Source: Amycolatopsis japonica (lineage in GTDB: Bacteria; Actinomycetota; Actinomycetes; Mycobacteriales; Pseudonocardiaceae). From it: a DNA stretch of 64,000 bases. Numbering within the stretch: position 1 is the first letter of the stretch; each line of letters starts with the position of its first letter. Position numbers and translations under genes: made by a program. Location of the stretch: contig NZ_CP008953.1 of assembly GCF_000732925.1 (NCBI RefSeq), forward strand, positions 3,162,001 to 3,226,000, read 5' to 3'. This document shows, piece after piece, positions 1-8,394 of the stretch. Under the pieces are notes generated by a model, which made no database searches, was not told where the DNA came from, and was given only the letters and a program-made list of their open reading frames with translations.

Positions 1-280
1 GGGCCAAGGTCGCGGCGAGGATCACTCGCCGTCGTCCCAGCCAGTCGCTGACGTGGCCGGCCAGATACAGGCTGCCCATCACACCGACGGCATACGCCGC
101 GAAGACGATGGTCACGACATAGGTCGGGAAGCCGTCGCGCTGCTGGTAAAGCACGTAGAGCGGGGTAGGGACGGTGGAGAAGGCGAGCGAGGCGGCGTAG
201 GCCGCCGCGATGATCCAGAAACCGCGGCCGTGGCTGATCCGCCGGAACGCGGGACGGGGGAGGGCGACGCTGTTCAGCAT
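1..280 (-). CDS. MFS transporter, N-terminal part (cut by window edge)
   Basis: Only the first 93 codons lie in the window. The protein begins MLNSVALPRPAF and has two hydrophobic helices (about residues 20-38 and 50-72), followed by GHVSDWLGRRR, the loop 2-3 signature of major facilitator superfamily drug/sugar exporters. It starts at ATG 278-280, with GGAG at 285-288 as a close ribosome binding site. It is divergent from a LysR regulator with a palindromic site in the shared promoter, so it is the likely target of that regulator. The substrate cannot be told from this fragment. Confidence 0.8.
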   Translation of the reverse strand, partial: MLNSVALPRPAFRRISHGRGFWIIAAAYAASLAFSTVPTPLYVLYQQRDGFPTYVVTIVFAAYAVGVMGSLYLAGHVSDWLGRRRVILAATLA

Positions 281-335
281 GTCTCCACTGTGAATCTTCG
301 GATCATCCAAGTCCAACGAACAATCCTGGTCACAG

Positions 336-354
336 TTATCGGTGGATGCGATAA
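336..354. promoter_or_regulatory. Probable LysR operator in divergent promoter
   Basis: Perfect inverted repeat TTATCG-N7-CGATAA, the T-N11-A type dyad expected for LysR-family regulators. It lies between the divergent MFS gene and the LysR gene and immediately upstream of the preferred LysR start at 363. The binding protein is inferred from position only. Confidence 0.55.
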
Positions 355-362
355 TCAACGCC

Positions 363-1265
363 GTGGAGACCCGCCAACTCGAGTGTTTCGTCGCCGTCGC
401 CGAGGAACTCAGCTTCACGCGCGCCGCCCAGAGGTTGTACGCGGTGCAGTCCACCGTCTCTGCGACGATCCAGGCCCTCGAAGGCGAACTGGGGGTCAAG
501 CTGTTCGATCGGTCCACGCGAAGGGTCGCGCTCTCCCCGGCGGGGAAGGTGTTCCTGCCCGAGGCGAAGGCCGCGCTGGAAGCCTTCGACAGGGCCCGCG
601 ACGTGGTCACCGACGCCTCCGCCGGCCTGCGGGGCAGCCTCCGAATCGGCACGCTGACCAGCGTCGGCGATCTCGACCTGCCCGATCTGCTCGGCGCGTT
701 CCATCGCCGTTATCCGCTGGTCGACCTGCATGTTTCGGTGTCGATCACCGGCTCGACCGGACTGGCCGAGGACCTGCGTCAGGGCAGGCTCGACGTCGCC
801 CTCCTCGGTCTGCCCGAATCCGATCTCACCGGGCTCGAAGCCAAACTGCTCGGTTCGGCGCCGTTCGTCGCCGTGCTGCCCGACGGCCACCGGCTGAGCG
901 GACGGCGTTCGCTGACGTTGGCCGACCTCGCGGGCGAGTCGTTCGTGGACAATCCCCGCGGCTTCGGCAACCGGGTGGCCCTGGACCGCGCTTTCGAGGC
1001 ACTCGGGGCGCCGCGCCGGGTCATCGTCGAGGTCGCCGACCTGCGTGCCGTGCCCTCCTATGTGGCGGCGGGGCTCGGTGTCGCCGTCGTGCCCGATCTC
1101 AAGCTGCTCGCGGGGGTCCGGACGATCCCGCTCGACGAGCCCGGCCTCACCTGGCCGCTGACCATCGCCACCCGGGGAGAGCGTCCGCCAAGCCGGGCCG
1201 CCCGGCTGCTGCTCGACCTCGTCGACAGCGGGGAGTTCTCCCTCGTGATCCCCGCCCGGACCTGA
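363..1265 (+). CDS. LysR-family transcriptional regulator
   Basis: 300-residue LysR-type regulator. Residues 1-60 form the winged helix-turn-helix (METRQLECFVAVAEELSFT, then AAQRLYAVQSTVSATIQALE). A periplasmic-binding-protein-like effector domain follows from about residue 88 (GSLRIGTL onward) to the end. I prefer GTG 363 because LysR proteins normally open with M-x-x-RQL-x-x-F and because GTG 342 would lie inside the TTATCG-N7-CGATAA palindrome. It is divergent from the MFS exporter at the window edge and probably controls it together with itself. It ends 2 bp from the convergent tetR stop codon. The effector is unknown. Confidence 0.88.
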   Translation: METRQLECFVAVAEELSFTRAAQRLYAVQSTVSATIQALEGELGVKLFDRSTRRVALSPAGKVFLPEAKAALEAFDRARDVVTDASAGLRGSLRIGTLTSVGDLDLPDLLGAFHRRYPLVDLHVSVSITGSTGLAEDLRQGRLDVALLGLPESDLTGLEAKLLGSAPFVAVLPDGHRLSGRRSLTLADLAGESFVDNPRGFGNRVALDRAFEALGAPRRVIVEVADLRAVPSYVAAGLGVAVVPDLKLLAGVRTIPLDEPGLTWPLTIATRGERPPSRAARLLLDLVDSGEFSLVIPART

Positions 1266-1267
1266 GC

Positions 1268-1849
1268 TCAGCCCGTCAGCAGCGTGCGTGTCGTCCGCGT
1301 CACCAGGTCGACGGTGCGCGGCGGCGGTGCCTCGCCGCGGTCGAGATGTCTCCTCACCGCGGCGTAGGGGAGGTCGACTAGGGCGAGCATCAGTTCGTCG
1401 GTGCTCCGGCCGGTCAGCGGACGCAGCTTCCGCAGCACCTTGGTGATCGCCGTGTCGAGCCGGTGGTTGGCGGCCTCGACACGGGCGCGATCCTCGGCGC
1501 TCCAGTCGCCGACGCCGAGTGCCCTGTCGCCCCCGTAGAGCAGTTTCGCCTCGGCGGGATGGTCGCGGCACCACCGGACGACCTGCGCGGCGGCCTCGAC
1601 GGCGGCTTCGACGGCCGGTTCCTGTTCGAGCGCTTCGAGGTAGCCCTGCTGGAAGCCGTCCAGGGTGCGGAGCCAGACGGCGGCGAGCAACGCCGGACGT
1701 CCGGGGAAGCGGTGGTAGATCGACCCGCTCGGCGCGCCGACCTCGCGGGCGACGGCCGACATGGTCACCCCGGCCGCCCCTTCGGTGGCGAAGATCCGCA
1801 CGGCGGCGTCGAGGAAGTCGTCGGCGGTGTGCCGCGGTGGCCGTCCCAT
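1268..1849 (-). CDS. TetR/AcrR-family regulator
   Basis: 193-residue TetR-family repressor. The N-terminal helix-turn-helix is typical (ADDFLDAAVRIFATEGAAGV, then VAREVGAPSGSIYHRFPGRP), and the rest is an all-helical ligand domain. It is divergent from the SRPBCC gene at 1909, with an inverted repeat AGAGAC...GTCTCT in the 59-bp gap, so it probably represses itself and that gene. The ligand is unknown. Confidence 0.88.
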   Translation of the reverse strand: MGRPPRHTADDFLDAAVRIFATEGAAGVTMSAVAREVGAPSGSIYHRFPGRPALLAAVWLRTLDGFQQGYLEALEQEPAVEAAVEAAAQVVRWCRDHPAEAKLLYGGDRALGVGDWSAEDRARVEAANHRLDTAITKVLRKLRPLTGRSTDELMLALVDLPYAAVRRHLDRGEAPPPRTVDLVTRTTRTLLTG

Positions 1850-1853
1850 TTTC

Positions 1854-1892
1854 AGAGACTATCCTCTACTATCGTTTTAGGGGAAGGTCTCT
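1854..1892. promoter_or_regulatory. Divergent promoter with inverted repeat (TetR target candidate)
   Basis: AGAGAC (1854-1859) and GTCTCT (1887-1892) form a spaced inverted repeat, with a tandem ACTATC-CTCT-ACTATC direct repeat inside the left half. The stretch is AT-richer than its surroundings. Assignment to the adjacent TetR protein is inference. Confidence 0.4.
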
Positions 1893-1908
1893 AGAACTGG
1901 GAGGCGCG

Positions 1909-2454
1909 ATGCGCGTATGGAACAGGCATCACCGGATCGTCGACGTGGCACAGGAACGCGTCGGCGTGCTGATCGACACGCTGGCCACGGACGGCGACAG
2001 GCTTTGGCCCGTCGACGCGTGGCCGCCGATGCGGTTCGACCGGCCGCTCGGGGTGGGAGCGACCGGCGGGCACGGGCCGGTGCGGTATCGGGTCGAGTCC
2101 TACGAACCCGGGAAGTCGGTGCGGTTCCGATTCACCGCGCCGCGCGGCTTCGACGGGTTCCACGAATTCACCTTGCGGACGACCGAAAACGGGAAGACCG
2201 AGCTCGCGCATCTCATGGTGCTGCGGCTCCGGCATCCCGCGTGGCTGACGTATCCGCTGCTGTGGCGGCCGATGCACGATGCCCTGTTGGAGGACTGCCT
2301 CGACCGCGCCGAGCGTGAACTCACCGGCACGGTCGGGACATCCGCTCGATGGAGCCTTTACGTCCGGCTCTTGCGGAACCTGATCTCCGGCAAGAGGCCC
2401 TTCCGCTTGAGCACGAACAAGGTGCCGCCGATGAGCACGACGGCGATCAAGTAG
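1909..2454 (+). CDS. SRPBCC (START-like) family protein
   Basis: 181-residue protein of the SRPBCC/polyketide-cyclase-like fold. The core spans about residues 5-140, with GPVRYRVESYEPGKSVRFRF in the beta-sheet. ATG 1909 follows GGGAGG (1899-1904). This ribosome site and start are the same 16 nt as those of the second SRPBCC gene at 7493. The last 32 codons overlap, antisense, the 3' end of the mannosyltransferase gene, so the C-terminal tail may be non-functional extension. Substrate binding is inferred from the fold only. Confidence 0.75.
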   Translation: MRVWNRHHRIVDVAQERVGVLIDTLATDGDRLWPVDAWPPMRFDRPLGVGATGGHGPVRYRVESYEPGKSVRFRFTAPRGFDGFHEFTLRTTENGKTELAHLMVLRLRHPAWLTYPLLWRPMHDALLEDCLDRAERELTGTVGTSARWSLYVRLLRNLISGKRPFRLSTNKVPPMSTTAIK

Positions 2455-3797
2455 CCCAGCGCCAAGGACACGGCACCGCCGTTCGCGGGCGGGAGCAGCA
2501 CGCCGAACACGGCGCTGACCACGGCGAGGATCCACCGCCCGCGGTCGGTCGTGAGGCTCACGGCGAGCAGTGCGACCGTCCACAGGAGATACCAGGGCTG
2601 CACGACCGGCCCGAGGACCAGCATCGCGGCGAAGGTCAGCCCCGCGGCGTAGAGCGGGTGCAGCTTCTCCCGGTACGTGAGCCACAGCAGCCTGGCGCCG
2701 ACGGCGAGACCGAGGATCGCGCCGATGAGCGAGAACACCTCGATCGCGCCGTCGGTCAGGTCGGCACCGAAGATCTTGCCGACCCCGCCGACGAGGAAGC
2801 CGAGTTCGTTGGTGGGCGCCATCCAGCTGTGGACCTGGCCCGAGACCCCGGAGAGCACGCGGACCCAGCCGAAGCCGAGCCCGCTGCCGAGCGAGATCGC
2901 CGCGGTGACGGCGGCGAATCCGGCGGGCAGCCCGAGCGCGACCGCCACCCGGCCGGCGGGCGTCGCCCGGCGGAACAGGTCGACGCCGACGAACAGCAGG
3001 CCCGCGACGGCCACGATCTTGATGTTCGCGGCCGCGCTCACCGCGATCACGCCCGCCGCGATCAGGGCGGGCCGGGCCGCGCCGGACTTCGCAGCGCCCA
3101 TGAGGACGAGCTCCAGCCCGGCGACCATGAGCCCGACCATGAGCCCGTCGTTGTGCACGCCCGCCACGATGTGCCAGAGCACCAGCGGATTGAGCACGGC
3201 CAGCCACAACGCGATCGACGGCGAGACCCCGACGCGGCGGGCGAGCCGGGGGAGTGCCCACGCCATGAGCGCGATCCCGATCAGGCCCAGCAGCCGGTGG
3301 AGCAGCACCGTCGGCACGAAGGCGTCCCCGGCGATCTGGGCGATCGTGCGGGCCAGCGCGACGAACGCGGGACCGTACGGCGCGGGCGTGTCCCGCCAGT
3401 AATGGCTGACGGCCATCGTCACCGGGGAATCGGCGCCGAGCGCCTCGGCGGGCCCGACGAGATAGGTGTCCAGCCCCTTGGCCGCGATCAGGCCTTGCGC
3501 CAGGTAGCTGTTGATGTCGCCGCTGAACAGGGGGCGCGCGACGAGCAGCGGCGCGCACCACGAGACCGCGATCCAGTACAGCCGCCGCTCGGGCAGCCCG
3601 GCGGCGAGCCGTCCGATGCCGAGCCAGGACAGCACGAGGGTGGCCATCCCGGCGACGCCCAGCGCCACCACCAGCACCGAGGGCAGGCCGATCCCGGACG
3701 TGACCAGCACGAGTACGGCGATTCCGAGGAAACCCGCCCAGTGCAACGCCGAGATGTTCAGCCCGGCCTTCTCCGGCGCGGGCAAGACGTTCTGCAT
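2358..3797 (-). CDS. Polyprenyl-phosphomannose-dependent mannosyltransferase, MptB-like (GT-C)
   Basis: 479-residue integral membrane protein with about 12-13 hydrophobic helices. The loop after the early helices reads RPLFSGDINSYLAQG, the acidic motif of the MptB/MptA alpha-1,6-mannosyltransferase family, followed by YWRDTPAPYGPAF. In mycobacteria and corynebacteria this family extends the mannan core of lipomannan using polyprenyl-phosphomannose. Here the exact acceptor is not known. The gene is convergent with the SRPBCC gene and overlaps it by 97 bp. Its start is ATG 3795-3797. Confidence 0.8.
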   Translation of the reverse strand: MQNVLPAPEKAGLNISALHWAGFLGIAVLVLVTSGIGLPSVLVVALGVAGMATLVLSWLGIGRLAAGLPERRLYWIAVSWCAPLLVARPLFSGDINSYLAQGLIAAKGLDTYLVGPAEALGADSPVTMAVSHYWRDTPAPYGPAFVALARTIAQIAGDAFVPTVLLHRLLGLIGIALMAWALPRLARRVGVSPSIALWLAVLNPLVLWHIVAGVHNDGLMVGLMVAGLELVLMGAAKSGAARPALIAAGVIAVSAAANIKIVAVAGLLFVGVDLFRRATPAGRVAVALGLPAGFAAVTAAISLGSGLGFGWVRVLSGVSGQVHSWMAPTNELGFLVGGVGKIFGADLTDGAIEVFSLIGAILGLAVGARLLWLTYREKLHPLYAAGLTFAAMLVLGPVVQPWYLLWTVALLAVSLTTDRGRWILAVVSAVFGVLLPPANGGAVSLALGYLIAVVLIGGTLFVLKRKGLLPEIRFRKSRT

Positions 3798-3914
3798 GCG
3801 GCCAAACTACTCCAAGTGCGGAACCGGGTTCCGCCGATCGTACGGGAATCCGCCGCCGACGCTTCGGGACCGCGTCCGCCGGGTACTCCCCGCGGACGAG
3901 AGGCGGTGGTGGGC

Positions 3915-4544
3915 GTGAAGAAACGCTGGGTGCGTCTCGGGGCGTTCGTGCTGGTCGGGCTGCTGGTCGTCGCCGCGGCCCTGCAGGTCACCGGGCTCCT
4001 GCCGAAGCTCGACCCGTTCGGAACGTCCACTGTGGACCGTTCGCAGCCCGCGGTGCTCCAGGCGGTGCGGGATCTGAGCCAGTACCACGCGGCCGTCGGT
4101 GACTACCAGGTCGTCGTGGACATCGAGAAGGACGTCGCGTGGGTGCCGGCGAGTATCGCCGGGGAACGCACTTTGTTCGTCGCGGCGGGCTCCGTCGACG
4201 CGTACGTCGATTTCGGACCGCTGGTGGAGAATTCGCTGACCGTGTCCGAAGACCGGAGGACGGTCGAGGTGCGGCTGCCCGAACCGAAGCTGGCGAAACC
4301 CAACCTGGACAACGGACGCAGCTACGTCTTCGGTCAGGAGCGTGGCCTGATCAACCGGCTCGGCGCGTTGGTGTCCGTGCAGGATCAGCGGCCGTTCTAT
4401 CTGGCCGCGGAGAAACGGATCGGTGAAGCCGCGCAGCACTCCGGTCTGCTCGAACGCGCCAAGGCCAACACCAAGGCGATGCTCACGCAGCTGCTGCGAG
4501 GACTGGGCTTCCAGGTCGTGTTCCCGGCGGAACCGGCCACCTGA
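3915..4544 (+). CDS. DUF4230 membrane-anchored protein
   Basis: 209-residue protein with an N-terminal transmembrane anchor (residues 7-27) and an extracytoplasmic domain. The stretches SQYHAAVGDYQVVVDIEKD and ERTLFVAAGSVDAYVDF match what I recall of the DUF4230 family, whose function is not established. Starts at GTG 3906, 3909 or 3915 are possible. I chose 3915 because the positively charged KKRWVRL then directly precedes the anchor. The gene contains one GTCCACTGTGGAC palindrome (4025-4037). Confidence 0.75.
   Translation: MKKRWVRLGAFVLVGLLVVAAALQVTGLLPKLDPFGTSTVDRSQPAVLQAVRDLSQYHAAVGDYQVVVDIEKDVAWVPASIAGERTLFVAAGSVDAYVDFGPLVENSLTVSEDRRTVEVRLPEPKLAKPNLDNGRSYVFGQERGLINRLGALVSVQDQRPFYLAAEKRIGEAAQHSGLLERAKANTKAMLTQLLRGLGFQVVFPAEPAT
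4025..4037. repeat. GTCCACWGTGGAC palindrome, intragenic copy 1
   Basis: Perfect 13-bp palindrome, read in frame as S-T-V-D using the uncommon codon ACT. It is one of five exact copies in the window. Confidence 0.75.
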
Positions 4545-4602
4545 CCCGTCCGCCCGCTTTGTCCGGTGTTTCGGCTGGTGAGCGGCGTGGTACGGCTTCC
4601 GC

Positions 4603-6945
4603 ATGAACGCAGACGCGGTACCGGAGCGCATCGCGGAGGTCTGGGGCGCGCGGACCCCGTACCGGCGAGGGGACGCTTGGCCTCGCAGAGCGGATATCCA
4701 TCTCGAGGAGGGTGTCGGGGAATCCGATGTGGACCGCTGGGTCCGGTCGGCCTGCGTCCTGTGCAGTAACGGCTGCGCGTGCGACATCGCGGTGAAGGAC
4801 GGCAGGATGGTCGGCGTCCGCGGCCGCGAGACCGACCTGGTCAACCACGGCCGGATGGGACCCAAGGGGCTCTACGGGTCTTGGCAGTGGAACGGGAAGG
4901 ACCGGCTGACGCGGCCGTTGATCCGTCGCGACGGCGAGCTGGTGGAGTCCGACTGGGACACCGCGATGGACCTGATCGTGCGGCGTTCCCAGGAACTGCT
5001 GGACGAGGCCGGGCCGTTGTCGCACGGGTTCTACACCAGCGGGCAGCTGTTCCTGGAGGAGTACTACACGCTCGGTGTCATCGGCAAAGCCGGCCTCGGC
5101 ACCCCGCATATGGACGGAAACACCAGGCTGTGCACGGCCACTTCCGCCGCCGCGATGAAGGAGAGCTTCGGCTCCGACGGCCAGCCCGGGACGTACGCCG
5201 ACATCGACCACTGCGACGCGCTTTTCCTCTTCGGTCACAACATGGCCGAGACGCAGACCGTGTTGTGGAGCCGGGTCCTCGACCGGCTCGCCGGACCCGA
5301 GCCGCCCGTGGTCGTCGCCGTCGATCCGCGGCGGACGAAGGTCGCCGAGGCGGCGGTGGAGTCCGGTGGTCTCCATCTCGCGCCGCTGCCCGGTACCAAT
5401 CAGGCCCTGATGAACGGGCTGGTCCGCGAGCTGATCGTGAACAAGTGGATCGACGAGGACTACGTGGCCGCGCACACCCTCGGCTTCTCCGAACTCGAAA
5501 AGACCGTCGAGCCGTACACGCCTGCGCACGTCGGCGAGATCTGCGGGATCGAGCCGGACACGCTGGCGCGGGCCGCGGAGATCTTCGGCACGTCCGAGCG
5601 GGTGCTGTCGACCGTGCTGCAGGGCTTCTACCAGTCGCATCAGGCCACCGCCGCGGCCTGCCAGGTCAACAACCTCCATCTGCTGCGGGGCATGCTCGGC
5701 AAACCGGGCGGCGGGGTGCTGCAGATGAACGGCCAGCCCACCGCGCAGAACACGCGCGAATGCGGTGCCGACGGTGACCTTCCCGGGTTCCGCAACTGGG
5801 AGAACCCCGACCACGTCCGGCAACTGGCCGAACTGTGGAACGTCGACGAACTGACCATCCCGCACTGGTCGCCGCCGACGCACGCCATGCAGATCTGGCG
5901 GTACGCCGAGCAGGGTTCGATCCGGTTCCTCTGGATCTCGGCGACGAATCCCGCCGTCTCCATGCCGGAACTGCCGCGGATCCGCGAAATCCTCGGCAAG
6001 GAGGACCTGTTCGTCGTGGTGCAGGACGGTTTCCGGACCGAGACGGCCGAGTTCGCCGACGTCGTCCTCCCCGCCGCGCTCTGGGGCGAGAAGCAGGGGA
6101 CCTTCACCAACGCCAACCGCACGGTGCATCTGTCGGAGAAGGCGGTCGAGCCGCCCGGCGAGGCGCGGGCGGATCTGGACGTCTTCCTCGACTACGCGCG
6201 GCGGATGGACTTCCGTGACCGCGACGGCGATCCGCTGATCGGCTGGCAGACCCCCGAGGACGCCTTCCGTGCCTGGCAGGAGTGCAGCCGGGGCCGGTTG
6301 TGCGACTACACCGGGCTGTCGTACGACAAACTCCGCGGTGGCAGCGGGATCCAATGGCCCTGCGACGGCGAGCGGCCGGACGGTACCGAACGGCTCTACG
6401 CGGACGGCGTGTTCACCACGAGTTCGGCCGCCTGCGAGGACTTCGGTCACGACCTGCTCACCGGCGGGACGGTTTCGGCGACGGAACACAAGGCGCTGCA
6501 CCCGGACGGACGCGCGTTCCTCAAGGCCGCCGAGTACACGGCTCCGCCGGAGGAGCCCGGCGAGCGGTATCCGTTCGTCTGCACGACCGGGCGCACGGTC
6601 TACCACTTCCACACGCGGACCAAGACCGGCCGCGCCCCGAAGCTCCGGCGGGCCGCGCCGGAACCGTGGGCGGAAGTCGCCGCGTCCGATGCCGCCGAAC
6701 TCGGGGTCACGGACGGAGATCTCGTCCTGGTCGAGTCCGCGCGGGGCCGGGTCGAAGTGCCCGCCCGGATCGGCCGGGTCCGTCCCGGCGTGGTGTTCCT
6801 GCCGTTCCACTACGGCTATTGGGACACCGGCGGCGAAGGGCATCCCCGCGCCGCCAACGAACTGACCATGACCGAATGGGATCCGGTGTCCAAACAGCCG
6901 CTGTTCAAGATCGGTGCCGTTCGCGTCCGGAAGGTGGAGGGCTGA
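4603..6945 (+). CDS. Molybdopterin oxidoreductase (assimilatory nitrate reductase / formate dehydrogenase-like)
   Basis: 780-residue bis-MGD enzyme of the DMSO-reductase superfamily. An N-terminal iron-sulfur segment has C51-x2-C54-x3-C58 (CVLCSNGC). The usual fourth cysteine, in GR-x-C-x-KG, is Gly86 (GRMGPKG). The molybdenum ligand is probably Cys177 in GNTRLCTATS. A C-terminal molydopterin-binding barrel follows (about 660-775, ending near SKQPLFKIGAVRV). No Tat signal is visible, so it is probably cytoplasmic. It sits 3 bp upstream of a small helical gene, which suggests a complex. The electron partner and substrate are not evident. Confidence 0.82.
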   Translation: MNADAVPERIAEVWGARTPYRRGDAWPRRADIHLEEGVGESDVDRWVRSACVLCSNGCACDIAVKDGRMVGVRGRETDLVNHGRMGPKGLYGSWQWNGKDRLTRPLIRRDGELVESDWDTAMDLIVRRSQELLDEAGPLSHGFYTSGQLFLEEYYTLGVIGKAGLGTPHMDGNTRLCTATSAAAMKESFGSDGQPGTYADIDHCDALFLFGHNMAETQTVLWSRVLDRLAGPEPPVVVAVDPRRTKVAEAAVESGGLHLAPLPGTNQALMNGLVRELIVNKWIDEDYVAAHTLGFSELEKTVEPYTPAHVGEICGIEPDTLARAAEIFGTSERVLSTVLQGFYQSHQATAAACQVNNLHLLRGMLGKPGGGVLQMNGQPTAQNTRECGADGDLPGFRNWENPDHVRQLAELWNVDELTIPHWSPPTHAMQIWRYAEQGSIRFLWISATNPAVSMPELPRIREILGKEDLFVVVQDGFRTETAEFADVVLPAALWGEKQGTFTNANRTVHLSEKAVEPPGEARADLDVFLDYARRMDFRDRDGDPLIGWQTPEDAFRAWQECSRGRLCDYTGLSYDKLRGGSGIQWPCDGERPDGTERLYADGVFTTSSAACEDFGHDLLTGGTVSATEHKALHPDGRAFLKAAEYTAPPEEPGERYPFVCTTGRTVYHFHTRTKTGRAPKLRRAAPEPWAEVAASDAAELGVTDGDLVLVESARGRVEVPARIGRVRPGVVFLPFHYGYWDTGGEGHPRAANELTMTEWDPVSKQPLFKIGAVRVRKVEG

Positions 6946-6948
6946 CCC

Positions 6949-7407
6949 ATGCATCTCGCCACCTACCTCGGGCTTCTGCACACCTCGCTGAACACCCTCG
7001 CCGACGCGTTCCGCGAGGTCGGCCGCGGCCACGGCGAGGAGCCCGACGTCGAGCACACGTGCCTGCTGCTCGCCGGACGGATCGATCGGCAGACCGACGC
7101 GCTCGCCCCGATCGTCGAGCGGTATGGCGAAGACCGTGAAGAGGAGCCCGAGCGGCTCCACGCCGCGGGCCTGGAAGGCACTCGCAGCGGTGGCGTCGGC
7201 CTGCTGCGGGACCTGCAGGACCTCTACGCGCTCTCGTCCTTCACCGACATCACCTGGACCGTGGTCGGCCAGGCCGCCCAGGGCCTGCGCGACCGGGAAC
7301 TGCTCGACCTCGTCGAGGACCACGAACAGGAGACCTCGCGGCAACTGACCTGGCTTCGTACGCGGATGAAGCAAGCCGCACCCCAAGCACTCATCGCGGC
7401 ACGATGA
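6949..7407 (+). CDS. Small helical protein linked to the molybdoenzyme
   Basis: 152-residue, almost entirely helical, acidic protein. Histidine/glutamate pairs (HLATYLGLLHTSLN; DLVEDHEQETSRQL) make it look ferritin-like or hemerythrin-like, but I cannot assign a family. ATG lies 3 bp after the stop of the molybdopterin oxidoreductase, so the two are surely co-transcribed. A subunit, chaperone or electron-transfer role is possible but unproven. Confidence 0.7.
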   Translation: MHLATYLGLLHTSLNTLADAFREVGRGHGEEPDVEHTCLLLAGRIDRQTDALAPIVERYGEDREEEPERLHAAGLEGTRSGGVGLLRDLQDLYALSSFTDITWTVVGQAAQGLRDRELLDLVEDHEQETSRQLTWLRTRMKQAAPQALIAAR

Positions 7408-7492
7408 TTCCGCGTCCGTGCGGTGCTTCCCGCGCCGGGCTTGACCGGCGGGGCTCCTGCTGGTGGGCTGGCGAAGTCGACTGGGAGGCGCG

Positions 7493-8002
7493 ATGGCGAC
7501 GAAGCCGAGGGACAGCCTGACGTACAGCGAACCGATCGCGACCGGGGAGGTCACGATCGACGCCGGCCCCGAGCAGGTGTACCGGCTCGTCAGCGATCCG
7601 GTCGCGATGTCGGAATGCACCGAGGAACTGCGCAAGGCCCGCTGGATCCGCGGCGCGACCGAAGCACGCGTCGGGAACTGGTTCGCCGGCAGCAACCGCA
7701 ACGGACTACGGCGCTGGGTGACCCACGCCGAGATCGTCGAAGCCGAGCCCGGGCGGCGGTTCGCCTACCGGGTGCGCACGCCGTTCTTCGTGCCGATTTC
7801 GCGGTGGGAGTACGACATCGTCCCGGAAGGCGACGGCAGCCGTCTCACCGTGACGAACTGGCTGCGGGTGCCGCCGTGGTTCGTGCCGCTCGCCATCCTC
7901 ATCACCGGTGAGCCGGATCGCGCCGGGACGAATCGGGCGAACATCGCGACGACGTTGCAGCGGGTGAAGGCGCGGCTCGAGGGCCGGGAGTGGCATCGCT
8001 AG
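7493..8002 (+). CDS. SRPBCC family protein (polyketide cyclase/START-like)
   Basis: 169 residues with a typical SRPBCC N-terminus (GEVTIDAGPEQVYRLVSDP) and a later sheet/helix core (SRWEYDIVPEGDGSRLTVTN), closing with a long C-terminal helix. The gene starts at ATG 7493 after GGGAGG (7483-7488), in the same 16-nt context as the SRPBCC gene at 1909. It stands alone between the molybdoenzyme pair and the hairpin array at 8.0-8.5 kb. No substrate is known. Confidence 0.78.
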   Translation: MATKPRDSLTYSEPIATGEVTIDAGPEQVYRLVSDPVAMSECTEELRKARWIRGATEARVGNWFAGSNRNGLRRWVTHAEIVEAEPGRRFAYRVRTPFFVPISRWEYDIVPEGDGSRLTVTNWLRVPPWFVPLAILITGEPDRAGTNRANIATTLQRVKARLEGREWHR

Positions 8003-8025
8003 GTTTCGTGCTTGAAGGCAAGTTG

Positions 8026-8084
8026 AAGTACATGAAGGCCCCCTTCCTTGCGTCTAGCGCAAGGAAGGGGGCCTTCATGTACTT
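8026..8084. repeat. 59-nt perfect hairpin (type A), copy 1
   Basis: Two 27-nt perfectly complementary arms, beginning AAGTACATGAAGGCCCCC and ending at CTTGCG, around a 5-nt TCTAG loop. The identical sequence, with matching flanks, occurs at 43903-43961. It lies just downstream of the SRPBCC gene stop and could act as a terminator, but it has no T tract. Confidence 0.9.
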
Positions 8085-8117
8085 GGGGAAGGTGTGAAGG
8101 TCGTGTGGCGAGCCGCG

Positions 8118-8174
8118 AGTCCGTGAAGGCCTCCTTGAGGGACCCAGAGTCCCTCAAGGAGGCCTTCACGGACT
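8118..8174. repeat. Long perfect hairpin (type B)
   Basis: 26-nt perfect arms starting AGTCCGTGAAGGCCTCCTTG around a 5-nt CCAGA loop. The outer stem recurs at 14928-14984, and the right arm alone recurs at 8477-8497. Confidence 0.88.
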
Positions 8175-8277
8175 GTATCTACGTCCGATCTGCGTGGGAG
8201 CGAGAGTCCGGTTGTCGTCGTGGTGCCGTCCTGGTCTTGAACCTTGATCGTGCCGGTCACGCCTCGGGGTGGACGAC

Positions 8278-8326
8278 CGAGTGGGGAAGATCCTGGACGT
8301 TGGACGGCCGGAATCTTCCCCACTCG
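8278..8326. repeat. Hairpin with 14-bp stem
   Basis: CGAGTGGGGAAGAT (8278-8291) pairs with ATCTTCCCCACTCG (8313-8326) across a 21-nt loop. It is the third hairpin in the gene-free stretch 8003-8511. Confidence 0.75.
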
Positions 8327-8394
8327 CCCAAGACGACAGCCGGCATCAGCTTCACTGCCTGCCTGCCCCGCCTGCCTCACCGACGGGGTCGACC

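Noticed and set aside
342..362. GTG 342 as the LysR start
   Set aside because: It lies in the TTATCG-N7-CGATAA dyad and gives an atypical N-terminal extension. GTG 363 matches the family.
4483..7701. A 1072-codon open frame on the minus strand across the molybdoenzyme region
   Set aside because: It is antisense to clearly homologous genes, and its sequence is an Arg/Pro/Gly/His-rich shadow typical of 70 percent GC DNA with no domain.
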